Source: Haliclystus octoradiatus (taxonomy: Eukaryota; Cnidaria; Staurozoa; Stauromedusae; Haliclystidae). Taken from it: DNA of 64,000 nucleotides. Of this stretch, positions 21,101 through 25,626 are shown in pieces. Below the pieces are notes generated by a model. That model made no database searches and was not told the DNA's origin. It was given only the letters and a program-made list of their open reading frames with translations. Each line of letters begins with the position of its first letter. The stretch's first letter is position 1. The stretch lies in contig OU744452.1 of assembly GCA_916610825.1 (NCBI GenBank), forward strand, positions 14,550,110 to 14,614,109. Reading direction: 5' to 3'. Made by a program: the position numbers and the translations under genes.

Positions 21101-22511
21101 TGTGTCTATCAATTCTTTTGTTTTTGTAGTTTCGTGGCGAGCGGTCTTGTTTTCTTTGACTGTCTGCACGTGCGCTCGTACTTCGAAACGAACATCACAA
21201 ACGTTATCGAACAGTTCGTCTAGCCAATTATCATCATCTAATTCTGCTGTCATCATGTACATTTCGTGGCATTCTTCGGCTCTTTCATAATGTTGGTCTA
21301 ATAGCGTCAGGCTGTTCATCATCTCTTCTATATCGGTTGATCCTTTGCTGATCAACTTGATTGCCTTGTTCGCCATTCTTGTTACTCGTGATTTTGCAAG
21401 TGTTCGTTGTTGAACCATCTGTTTTATTGTCAACGCTTTACCATTCATCGTTGTTAACGTTGATCCTGTTGCTGTTTGTTCATCTGTACTATTCTCTGTG
21501 GAACTCATCATCGCGACTCTGCTTCGTCAGTCGAACGATTGAATTTTTGTAGCGAACGCGAGGATGACTATAAATTGAAACCGCCGTTGAATGTCGACTG
21601 GATTACTATTTTATTAGAATTCACTAAACAATGAAAAATACAAGGAATTAATACTATAAGCTGCACATATAACTAACAAGGTATTACATACAACAATGAA
21701 TTAAAGTCTTACATCGGTGAGCTTTTCTCCAACGGTAGTTGATTGAGATTGATATCGATTGTTACTGTTTCTTTGCTATATTTGTAACGGCATCGACGAC
21801 TACATTTCACTATATCTAAAGATTACAATATTACATGCAGCTTTTATAACAATTTTGAGACTAAACTATTTGCTTACTTTACATTTTATAATAATACAAT
21901 TGTTACGCTATGGGAAATTTGTGCTTTCAATGCATATATTTTTACAATTATATGACTTACAAATCATTTATTATTGTTTTCATTTTGCTACGGTCATCTT
22001 GAATTTTGCTGTATCATATTATCATGACGTAATCTATTCACGTGGTTAAATAAGTCTAAATATAAGTTTATAATGTCATTCTTTTTATAGTTCTTTTTCG
22101 AAGTATTTTATTATTTACAATTCAAAACATTACCTTCGTTAAAGAAACATGGAGCTTTCCATTGACAAGTTTATGCACATTATCAGGTAAAATAGATAAC
22201 AGACCAGCTCTTAATCTACCATACATATCAAACGTTGGCATAAATGGGGCAGTGAACATGCCTAAGTTAAATGGGACTAAATTTCGAGTGTATTTTGCTA
22301 CAGATAATACTCGTCTCGCACAATCAGCAAGACAACATCCTGATAACGCAGATGCAGCGGCCAAAGCACCAGCAGAACAACCTCCAAAATTATTCATTGA
22401 TGCTAATAAATCAGGAGCTTTTTCACTAAATGCTTGTACAACTCCAATATGGTACATTCCTAGGTATCCACATCCAGCAAATGTCATGTTACATATTGGA
22501 TTATTAGCCAT
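5989..22511 (-). CDS. PNPLA2-like: Patatin-like phospholipase / triglyceride lipase gene (gene span)
   Basis: Minus-strand, multi-exon gene of the PNPLA2 (ATGL/brummer) family, which hydrolyses triacylglycerol at lipid droplets with a Ser-Asp dyad. Shared exons are 13775-13710, 8530-8260, 7407-7222 and 6130-5989; each has GT-AG borders and the phases agree. Two alternative 5' coding exons each supply a glycine-rich oxyanion loop and a GxSxG motif: 14466-14047, or 22511-22134 plus 15546-15463. The shared part carries [20 protein letters not shown] with the catalytic Asp, and [13 protein letters not shown], all typical of PNPLA2/3. Introns hold a Gypsy element, a MULE-like MITE and a fold-back. 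The distal 5' exon is split by a BEL/Pao element. The 3' end is unresolved (see 1520-1806). Subfamily assignment is from remembered motifs. Confidence 0.85.
6191..6314. repeat. CATGAA-palindrome repeat
   Basis: It runs from 'caataaaagttcaggagttc' to 'ttttccgcagggtt' with several TTCATGAA palindromes and the shared 'ggccat...gcgttcatgaa' phrase. It lies in a lipase intron. Confidence 0.75.
6315..7221. other. Lipase intron sequence
   Basis: Intron between the exons at 7222-7407 and 5989-6130. I see no clear repeat boundary, exon or RNA. Confidence 0.45.
7222..7407 (-). CDS. PNPLA2-like: Lipase shared exon 4
   Basis: 186 bp between an acceptor (TTATTTCAG, ending 7408) and the donor GTATGT (7221-7216). 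It reads [18 protein letters not shown] and then an acidic Ser/Glu-rich linker ending HPDELNES. One base is carried in and one out, matching its neighbours. It would link the patatin core to the C-terminal region. Confidence 0.75.
7543..7696 (+). repeat. SINE 3' half, interrupted by a MITE
   Basis: The 3' half of the SINE runs from 'actatcactaccaatgaaatc' to 'gcgacaccgcctac'. The SINE tail resumes at 8076 ('accgcctacattac') after the 379-bp element at 7697-8075, so that element landed inside an existing SINE. Confidence 0.75.
7697..8075. mobile_element. MULE-like MITE with tRNA-like and telomere-like cargo
   Basis: The ends GCAAATTTTTTTTAACAAAC... and ...GTTTGTTAATAAAAATCTGC are inverted (identical over AACAAACCCATGAAG inward). 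They are flanked by a 9-bp direct repeat, ACCGCCTAC (7688-7696, 8076-8084). A 9-bp duplication with TIRs points to the Mutator-like group. On the minus strand a tRNA-like segment (about 7905-7800) has an A-box-like TGGCGTAGCTCATTCGGATT and a B-box-like GGTTCGAGTCC, but stems do not pair cleanly and the spacing is long. CCCTAACCCTAAAC (about 7966-7979) matches the animal telomere unit. A relative lies at 26181-26615. Confidence 0.75.
8260..8530 (-). CDS. PNPLA2-like: Lipase shared exon 3, catalytic Asp
   Basis: 271 bp between an acceptor (TTTCTTTCAG, ending 8531) and the donor GTAAGT (8259-8254). It opens [12 protein letters not shown], where the DGG aspartate is the second member of the patatin Ser-Asp dyad. 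[32 protein letters not shown] and a [12 protein letters not shown] stretch follow. This order is strongly characteristic of PNPLA2/3. It enters in phase 0 and leaves one base. Confidence 0.9.
8531..8979. other. Lipase intron next to a Gypsy insertion
   Basis: Unremarkable AT-rich intron sequence. It ends in ATATG (8975-8979), the target copy for the Gypsy element that follows. Confidence 0.5.
8980..9192 (-). repeat. Gypsy 3' LTR
   Basis: 213 bp, TG...CA, identical by eye to 13173-13385. The purine tract at 9193-9203 identifies it as the 3' LTR. Confidence 0.95.
9220..13140 (-). CDS. Gypsy gag-pol polyprotein, 1306 residues
   Basis: Copies the element's RNA to DNA and inserts it. Domains in order: gag-like region (1 to about 200); two zinc knuckles, [13 protein letters not shown] and [14 protein letters not shown] (about 210-243); aspartic protease ADTGAGC (about 307); reverse transcriptase with YIDDILVHG (about 580); RNase [14 protein letters not shown] (about 727); integrase HHCC zinc finger from HSGHFGI (about 938); DDE core with TDLFELDG (about 1003), SDNGPQF (about 1057) and the Glu in GSAERH (about 1090); then a C-terminal region with a WLPATVI stretch. 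Gag and pol share one frame with no frameshift. I see no premature stop or missing catalytic residue, so it could be active. Confidence 0.95.
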   Translation of the reverse strand: MSEENTFKPPKPFRADNCGNLAQSWNDWEEGFKFYLLATDKKSKSGEVKVAILLTLLGQEGRTIYRSLELNNKNDLDEVLDKFNKYYSPKKNDSYESHKFFSRKQKADEPFDNFLTALRNQLPYCNYPICQSQDGETLTDRLLKDQVVLGIYSDSIRAELLYTTNLNLEKAIQICRHKEGAIRIGNELQTESSQINLMKSKQPKGRIDNCKYCGGSHIPRKCPAFGKICLTCDKPNHFATVCRSKGVITKTKEKQESGNINDIQSQDVDSIIIFNVRDSKSSKSDQLTVKLELADSKFHIITKADTGAGCNVLPIQTLRRCNPKAKVSKCNKVLEAYGGAKIKVVGKTDLAIYHQGKYYVLEFVIVDHKNTDATLLGYHSLQEMGLLPVCTINSVGESLPEVYESVFTGTGRLPGNHSIKLKEDHTPTIHAARRIPFRIRDQLKATLADMERNNMITKVTSPTEWVNPIVVVSKPNGSLRVCLDPLSLNKAIKREHCQVPTAEEIFAKIHDSTIFSSLDATTGFMQMALDEKSSYITTFGTPFGRYRFLRLPYGVSSAPEVFHRTVADHFSDIEGVEVYIDDILVHGKDEEEHNKRLEAVLKRCRKINLKLNKKKCNFGMKELKYLGQIVSGNGIRIDQNRIQAICEMPSPKSKDDLQRILGMVTYVAKFCPNLSEKASSLRDLLKEDVEFTWDENQEQSLAAIKEMIASAPTLGLFNAKIPVTLSVDASKAGLGAVLIQAGRPIEYASCTLTTAQKNYAQIEKEMLAVQFGATRFHQYVFGQAVTIETDHKPLLGIMNKPISDVSPRLARMRLRCLQYEINLEYKPGKELILADTLSRAYLDNEYDDPMEQEIIRICDVVAKEKRNDIIEATKNDATLQAILNFVNNGWPARKDLLPAAVKPYWAERDNLCLYSGMLFRNSQLVIPSTLIRETLKQIHSGHFGISKCLERAKTAVYWPGYATQIKDMVEACGICQRNRNANANEPLMQYPIPEYPYQTVSTDLFELDGNHYLLLVDLYSKWPSVIPLTQTKTLNVTKSLLKNFTNYGIPEHLISDNGPQFGSQEFREFRKSLDMQHITSSPHYPQSNGSAERHVQNVKIHLKKMLDDGKDLQATMMAMRNTPIGGGLPSPATLLQGRVLRNRLQKYPHQLQPKVWKPSTVRSLLAQRQGQASWYYQQSAAEKSVLWPGQAVRHRYGKQWLPATVIRHDASPKSYIIQTPSGQILRRTRTHLNPDRSIHEDSSFTYNSTPQRMQNNTSSQPESTSREENESIETEVNKENKAMGNTIDPTTTSRNRRQIVKPARFT
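13173..13385 (-). repeat. Gypsy 5' LTR
   Basis: 213 bp, and next to the primer-binding site, so it would drive minus-strand transcription of the element. Confidence 0.95.
13710..13775 (-). CDS. PNPLA2-like: Lipase shared exon 2
   Basis: A 66-bp micro-exon between an acceptor (TTGTTGTAG, ending 13776) and the donor GTAAGT (13709-13704). It encodes 22 residues, [11 protein letters not shown]...PPKFRGV, the conserved patatin segment between GxSxG and DGG. Both ends are phase 0, so it can join either alternative 5' exon. Confidence 0.9.
14047..14466 (-). CDS. PNPLA2-like: Lipase proximal 5' exon (version A)
   Basis: The start ATG (14466-14464) opens [17 protein letters not shown]; upstream in-frame codons lack a convincing ATG. 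The 140 codons carry the oxyanion loop [13 protein letters not shown], the nucleophile motif GGASAGAL (GxSxG) and [18 protein letters not shown], and end in phase 0 at the donor GTAAGC (14046-14041). Unlike version B it has no interruption at the LTKV position. It is the likely functional 5' exon on this haplotype whether or not the distal one is expressed. Confidence 0.85.
14467..15228. other. Sequence between lipase alternative exons
   Basis: This would hold the 5' UTR or promoter of exon version A, but I cannot place either. I see no RNA gene or clear repeat here. Confidence 0.4.
15229..15347. repeat. Fold-back MITE, arms about 39 bp
   Basis: The segment starts TGTAGCCTGCTCGCAGACTC and ends with its near reverse complement GAGTCTGAGAGCAGGCTACA. 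The arms differ at a few positions. It has no coding content. Confidence 0.8.
15463..15546 (-). CDS. PNPLA2-like: Lipase distal 5' exon (version B), 3' part
   Basis: 28 codons beginning GTAACACAACATTC (VTQHS...) and running through [17 protein letters not shown] to the donor GTAATT (15462-15457), phase 0. It aligns with the [15 protein letters not shown] end of version A. This part is separated from 22134-22511 by the BEL/Pao element. At its 5' side the last LTR bases plus the first G of the target duplication form CTACAG|GTAAC, a usable 3' splice site. Confidence 0.8.
15548..16129 (-). repeat. BEL/Pao 3' LTR
   Basis: 582 bp, exactly 6000 bp from its partner and identical by eye. Its gene-strand end, GTTCGCTACA, gives the AG of the proposed 3' splice site when joined to the G of the target duplication. 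Confidence 0.95.
16166..21511 (-). CDS. BEL/Pao gag-pol polyprotein, 1781 residues
   Basis: Domains in order: an acidic Thr/Glu-rich gag with coiled-coil character (1 to about 400); a Cys/His region including [13 protein letters not shown] and [14 protein letters not shown] (about 419-480); protease with [12 protein letters not shown] (about 520); Pao-type reverse transcriptase with YVDDICDS (about 940); RNase H with [12 protein letters not shown] (about 1117); integrase zinc finger [14 protein letters not shown]...CITC (about 1415); DDE core AVDYFGP (about 1487), VSDNGSNF (about 1553) and [10 protein letters not shown] (about 1600); and the C-terminal [19 protein letters not shown] domain typical of BEL/Pao. 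The order protease-RT-RNase H-integrase with this tail separates it from Gypsy. No stops or frameshifts are seen, and no env-like gene. Confidence 0.95.
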   Translation of the reverse strand: MMSSTENSTDEQTATGSTLTTMNGKALTIKQMVQQRTLAKSRVTRMANKAIKLISKGSTDIEEMMNSLTLLDQHYERAEECHEMYMMTAELDDDNWLDELFDNVCDVRFEVRAHVQTVKENKTARHETTKTKELIDTNIEQENNGMTAEQSTDQTEEDEDVANPTEADNQRTDDVIQTQDEQDDVIERPTNKVESATTNNLESAKSTKQEKSVTAPIRYKLTLPHFSGVLKDYRQFKTAFKALVDPDATDKNTKLHILRGRLAKIPHQLICNIENYDMAWKKLDTTYGRNDQLTDVCFKQIDELKPIRKGDAYSFLKFATTVQDIITQLKNAGCTADLESTGLLKSIVRKLTDEDRERWGRDVREGRALQTVHGLDDWLEKESIVKSQAYSLEPQRPKQSAATNVTQSNEKPQKKKVCMVCKEEHVITDCPQFLEANVDDRWQMVKEGRACFSCLKYGHSARDCRGKRTCGKEQCSKTHHEALHKESAAAHATTNTQNKNALPVLQVKVNGNNGITRKANLLIDSGSQISLVRKGFAESLGLEGKETFINLSVVSGDQKRQMSRKIDFIIEAINGDGKKHKVTAVELDKICADVGHMQKDNIKNYQHLEDVVLSYSPGPIDVLLGVDQAHLLVGEMRRGQPGMPVAMMTPLGWVLLGSANKKTDDDDIQCSTASTNTVSLAEESINIKAFWETESFGVKSTPCNCDPSLIGSPDDKHAAVLLKESCKKLDDRYQIGLPWKQPPTTLPNNYDLAYRRLISTEKKLMKDNKLANNYDAQIMKNEELGFSRKLTQKEIDSHNGPINYIPHHGVLRHDKPSTPLRIVFDSSATYQETSLNDALYKGPDLLNSLFGIILRFRENKWALCNDISKMFNQIKLPEKDQHMHRYLWRNLDTTKPPDVYMMLRVPFGDKPAPAMAQTVLWKTAEDSKGEFPKAAETIQRNTYVDDICDSVQATEDVPQLASDIEEVLQRGGFPLKEWVTNCPELKSEQSEGQEEKEIDQQQEKILGTIWNSRDDTMTFRIKQSKKEGNWTKREILSQIAKIFDPIGIAAAMLVRGKMLMQVLWSTGYKWDDVVSEEHQKIWEQLLLDIEKLENVKIPRCLTPEESNSAIMELHVFCDASQEAFSTCAYLRSEDRTTKKIDVRFIAAKTRVAPLKQLTIPRLELQAAVLGTRLAKTIRKETRLDILQTTYWSDSSIVLSWIKSQSRQYKPFVAVRVGEIQSDSIPSDWRHCPSEENSADDGSRGITTNELEGRWLKGPDFLTKPKDQWPDDMQPTRLEDQDQDIEKRKKVITCTVIIQEESIIDVNKFSNWKRLKRVTAYVQRFCKSLKNKNASKGPLSSDELANAEDYLLKTVQAEMFQQLENGNYEQLTPFVDEKGLIRVGGRLENANCLPYDQKHPILLPRRNWISRLIMKDHHNKTNHCGVERTLADSRLYFWIVNGRTLSKSIVNQCITCRRLREQVQLQKMADLPEFRIMPFTPPFYNVAVDYFGPIIVKMGIRTRRQKRYGAIFTCLSTRAIHIEASSDMSTQAFLQVLRRFYSRRGQPSLIVSDNGSNFVGAEKELKTMIEGWNKKELMDFAAENKMVWRFNTPEAPHHGGVVESMVKSVKKSMKSSIGNKVLTHEELCTYLCEIENLVNSRPLSPMSSDPNDGTYLTPNHILLGRASAAVPQGPFDDSPSPSKRYEFVQSTINLFWKKWIVDYVPTIIGRKKWIKESRSMKVGDVVLLMERNIPRGKWSMGKVTETFPGKDGLVRSAIVKTQNGEYKRPVTKLCLLLPKEQY
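21548..22129 (-). repeat. BEL/Pao 5' LTR
   Basis: 582 bp upstream of the gag-pol start on the minus strand. It directly abuts the broken lipase codon: exon sequence ACGAAGGTAA is followed at once by TGTTTTG of the LTR. Confidence 0.95.
22134..22511 (-). CDS. PNPLA2-like: Lipase distal 5' exon (version B), 5' part
   Basis: The start ATG (22511-22509) opens [20 protein letters not shown]; the upstream in-frame TTG is not a likely start. It contains the oxyanion loop [13 protein letters not shown] and the nucleophile motif GGCSAGAL. The 126 codons end at LTK, exactly where the BEL/Pao element begins. Without splicing the frame runs three codons into the LTR and stops. With donor AAG|GTAATG (22134/22133) it would join 15546 in phase 0 and restore the ancestral exon exactly. 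Compared with version A it has a longer Met/Phe-rich segment ([17 protein letters not shown]), so the two may differ in substrate or location; that is inference. Confidence 0.85.
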
Positions 22512-23051
22512 TTTTGGAGGATTTAGATTCAATGTAGTAATGATTGAGTATATAGACTTAGGAAAAGTAGGATATTTCAGATGAATATATCCTATTGGTA
22601 AATTAGTTGTTAGACTATATGGCGAGTTGATGAACTCTGCACTATCGTCTGATAAAGATGATCATGCCGTTCTTGAATCTTCTCCACCCACTATGTGTAA
22701 AATTGTGCAATGTGCTGTTCATATTAAAATCTATATTGTCAGTAAACTCATTATTTTCACGTTACGTCTTGGAATGCAAATAGTACGTAATATAGAGACG
22801 TGATTCTTATATTATTATTATCAATTGCTTTGAAGTGATGTTTTTATTTTGATACTATTCTTGGTGCTTCTTGCCACTGAGGCGGTGTTGTTTAGAATCT
22901 TTTGAATATATATTGAAATCGTACGGATATAAAGGTCACCCATCCGATAAAATACGTCATTGAAGAGTAGCGTTGAATAATTGAAGTACATACTTTTTAG
23001 CAAATCTTGTTTGGGACGGCAAAATCTATTTCGTGAGTGACTTATTTGTGA
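22512..23051. promoter_or_regulatory. Head-to-head promoter region, lipase exon B / ACTR10
   Basis: About 540 bp separate the minus-strand ATG (22511) from the first plus-strand ATG of the ACTR10 frame (23052). Two divergent starts with no other gene between them imply a shared or back-to-back promoter. I see no reliable TATA box or CpG-rich core. Confidence 0.45.
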
Positions 23052-23198
23052 ATGTTGCTATCTCGTTTACAACAATCACATCAAAAAGAGATCACAACTC
23101 CACCATCGTCCACCATCTTTTCAGCTTTTTGTGAGAAAAGGAGAAAAGGAAATTTAACCCGAGTGAAAACATTAAAGCACACACCTTCTTCTAATAAC

Positions 23199-24443
23199 AT
23201 GTCTCTTTTAGAAATGGTTGGACTAGGAACTCCAAAAGATCCTGTTATATTAGATATTGGTACAGCGTATACAAGACTGGGTATTGCCAATGAGCCTGTT
23301 CCTAGGCAAATAATTCGAACAGAAGTCAAAATATTACAAAATAACACTTGCACGAATGTTCCAATTTTGAAAGGATTTGATAAATTAAATGACGAGGAGA
23401 TACTTCAGCGTTTAAAAAAATTCTTTCATCTTATTTATTTCAAGCATTTGCTTGTTAACCCACGTGAAAGGAGAGTAATTATACTGGAATCAATGTTCTA
23501 TTCAATGAAATTGAAAACTTTTATTACTAAAACATTATTTGATTATTTTGATGTCCCATCTATCCTATTTGCACCTTCTCATTTGTTTGCATTGTTTCCT
23601 CTTGGTATAAGCACAGCGTTGGTGGTTGATTGTGGATATTTTGAATGTACTGTAATACCTGTATTTGAACAAAGTACGTTGTTATCATCTGTGCAATCTC
23701 TCCCGTCAGGTTCAATGCTCGTCCATAAACATTTAAAAGAGAAAATCAATAAAATCAGAGATGCAGATGGAATTGATACAAATGAAAAAATAATTGAAGA
23801 TATAAAAGTTAAATTAGGATTTGTTGGTACACATCCAAATCCATTACCAAATCTGCCGCCAGTAAAATATCCAATTTCGTCAAGTGAAATTTTAAAAATT
23901 GATATTAAAACAAGAGAGAGTTGCTATGACATCATATTTGATAATGATGACGAAGATAGATCAATATCGTCAATTATACTTGATGCAATTATACAGTCAC
24001 CTATCGATTGTCGTAAAAAATTATCAGAAAATATTTTGCTAATTGGTGGTACAACAATGGCTCCTGGATTCCATTATCGTCTCCATACTAATATTAATAA
24101 TTTATTAAATACAACATACAGTGATAAATTAGCTATAAAAAATGTGAAATTTTTACGTCTTCCGATCAAGGCTAATTTTATATCATGGCTTGGAGGTGCT
24201 ATTTATGGTACATTAGACACACTACCAGAAGTATCGTTTACTAAGGAGCAATATAATAAAGGTATTTCATTACCTGATTGGTCAAGTTATCTTAAGACAT
24301 TAGTTGAACCAGCTGAAGCTAAACAATTAGCAAAAGATATCACACCAAGAAGATTGTGGTCTAAGAGGCCAAGTCTACAGAAATCTGTATCAGCTTCACC
24401 ACTACATCAATCAGCATCGTCTAGAAAAATGTCTGCTTCATAA
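23199..24443 (+). CDS. ACTR10: Actin-related protein 10 (dynactin pointed-end subunit)
   Basis: Arp11/ARP10 sits in the pointed-end complex of dynactin, which caps the Arp1 filament and helps dynein adapt to cargo in the cytoplasm. Visible actin-fold signatures: DPVILDIGTAYTRLG (first phosphate loop) near the start, ALVVDCGYFECTVIP (second phosphate loop) mid-protein, and ENILLIGGTTMAPGF (adenosine-site motif) near residue 280. From the chosen ATG it is 414 residues, close to human ACTR10 (about 417). The frame extends to an ATG at 23052 (463 residues), but those 49 extra residues are low-complexity and precede the conserved start. The gene is a single exon beside intron-rich neighbours, so intron loss or retrocopy is possible; no poly(A) tail scar or disruption is seen. 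Confidence 0.9.
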   Translation: MSLLEMVGLGTPKDPVILDIGTAYTRLGIANEPVPRQIIRTEVKILQNNTCTNVPILKGFDKLNDEEILQRLKKFFHLIYFKHLLVNPRERRVIILESMFYSMKLKTFITKTLFDYFDVPSILFAPSHLFALFPLGISTALVVDCGYFECTVIPVFEQSTLLSSVQSLPSGSMLVHKHLKEKINKIRDADGIDTNEKIIEDIKVKLGFVGTHPNPLPNLPPVKYPISSSEILKIDIKTRESCYDIIFDNDDEDRSISSIILDAIIQSPIDCRKKLSENILLIGGTTMAPGFHYRLHTNINNLLNTTYSDKLAIKNVKFLRLPIKANFISWLGGAIYGTLDTLPEVSFTKEQYNKGISLPDWSSYLKTLVEPAEAKQLAKDITPRRLWSKRPSLQKSVSASPLHQSASSRKMSAS

Positions 24444-25626
24444 TCGATTATACAAAGTCTTTTTTTCTATGCTAAAATTATATTGTTATTATTACCTCAG
24501 TACATTTTAGACTTAATAGACCCGGATAGAACTGAATAATCGAAGTCTTTTTGAAGATATTCAAAGGAAATGTCGTACTTGTGGAAACAATAACAAAAAT
24601 ATTAATTAACCAAACAAATTACGTTAGGTCATAGTCCATCAAATATATAGAGAAAAATACATGACAATTCATCGATGCCAAATATTATTGAGTTTCCTGC
24701 AAAGGAATCATAGATAGATCTGATTAGATATAAGATATTCAAATGAATCATTAATTATAAACTTGCAAGTACTGTAGCTCTCTGTTCATATTTTCATATT
24801 GTGAGTGTTCTTCAAACTATCAAAAATTCACAATTTAAAACATGTTTATGACATTTGTCTTCTTTGCATCTACTGTAACTATATTATTCCATACCAGGCC
24901 AACATTATGAAAATCTTCTTTTTTAAGCTAACTGATGTATATGCACTTTCCGTGTCTGTCTACATCTGCAATGAGTTATTTGGTTATTGCAGATAATTGA
25001 CGGCAGAGTTTCTGGTCACCAATCGCCAGTAAAACAATTGATAAGAATGAATAATGATATTCCCCGACTAATTTTTCAGGAGAAACCATTTCATTTCTTT
25101 ACTATGGACAAGTCAATCCCCTGCAAAAAAACAGTTCAAGATTTCATGAACTCAAACATTTTTTCGCAAAGGATATTTAAAACTGAGTTTACTCAGATAA
25201 TCAGAAAATGAATAAGACAATGGTTTAGCCAGTTTCTATTAAATTAACAAAATTAAATTTACTGATGAATTGTGCTGGTAGGATGGGCAACATTCGTATT
25301 ATCACATAATTAACCCTGTAAAGGTAATAATTAGAAAATTTATATTTTATGGAATGTGAATACGGCTGTCGATTATGAACGGCCTGGGCAGATATTGTGG
25401 GAAAGCCATAATGGCGCGAAATTCAAGTATTTCCATTATTTTCAGAAGCGATATTCGAACAAGTTGATTAGTTCGTTAGTGATGTTTGTGACGTCAAATT
25501 CACTACAAAACTCGATTTTCAACACATCAGTGTTCGAAATTCAAACCAAATTGCAAAATGGCGAAGGAGAACTAAACATTTACATGCCATTAGTGCAAAA
25601 TAATTGCACAGAAAACTCCGGTAGCG
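24444..25626. other. Intergenic, ACTR10 to SLC9C1
   Basis: It should hold the ACTR10 3' UTR and the SLC9C1 promoter. A short CATGAA-family remnant lies at about 25119-25172 ('cccctgcaaaaaaacagttc' to 'ttttttcgcaaagg'). I see no canonical AATAAA just after ACTR10. Confidence 0.45.

Larger units (their letters stand above)
15548..22129 (-). mobile_element. BEL/Pao LTR retrotransposon inside a coding exon
   Basis: 6582 bp with 582-bp LTRs (15548-16129, 21548-22129), TG...CA, identical by eye. The 5-bp target duplication on the plus strand is TTACC (15543-15547, 22130-22134), which reads GGTAA on the gene strand. A purine tract GGCGGGGTG (16138-16130, minus strand) precedes the 3' LTR. I could not assign a tRNA primer site. 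One long gag-pol frame is intact. The target is the coding exon of the lipase's version B, between LTK and VTQ. Element and gene share orientation. LTR AATAAA motifs on the sense strand could end transcripts early. Confidence 0.95.

Noticed and set aside
22130-22134. GGTAA as an ancient exon-intron border of the lipase gene
   Set aside because: The sequence past the insertion continues the patatin frame and aligns with exon version A, which has no intron here. The GT belongs to the coding sequence and was duplicated by the insertion.
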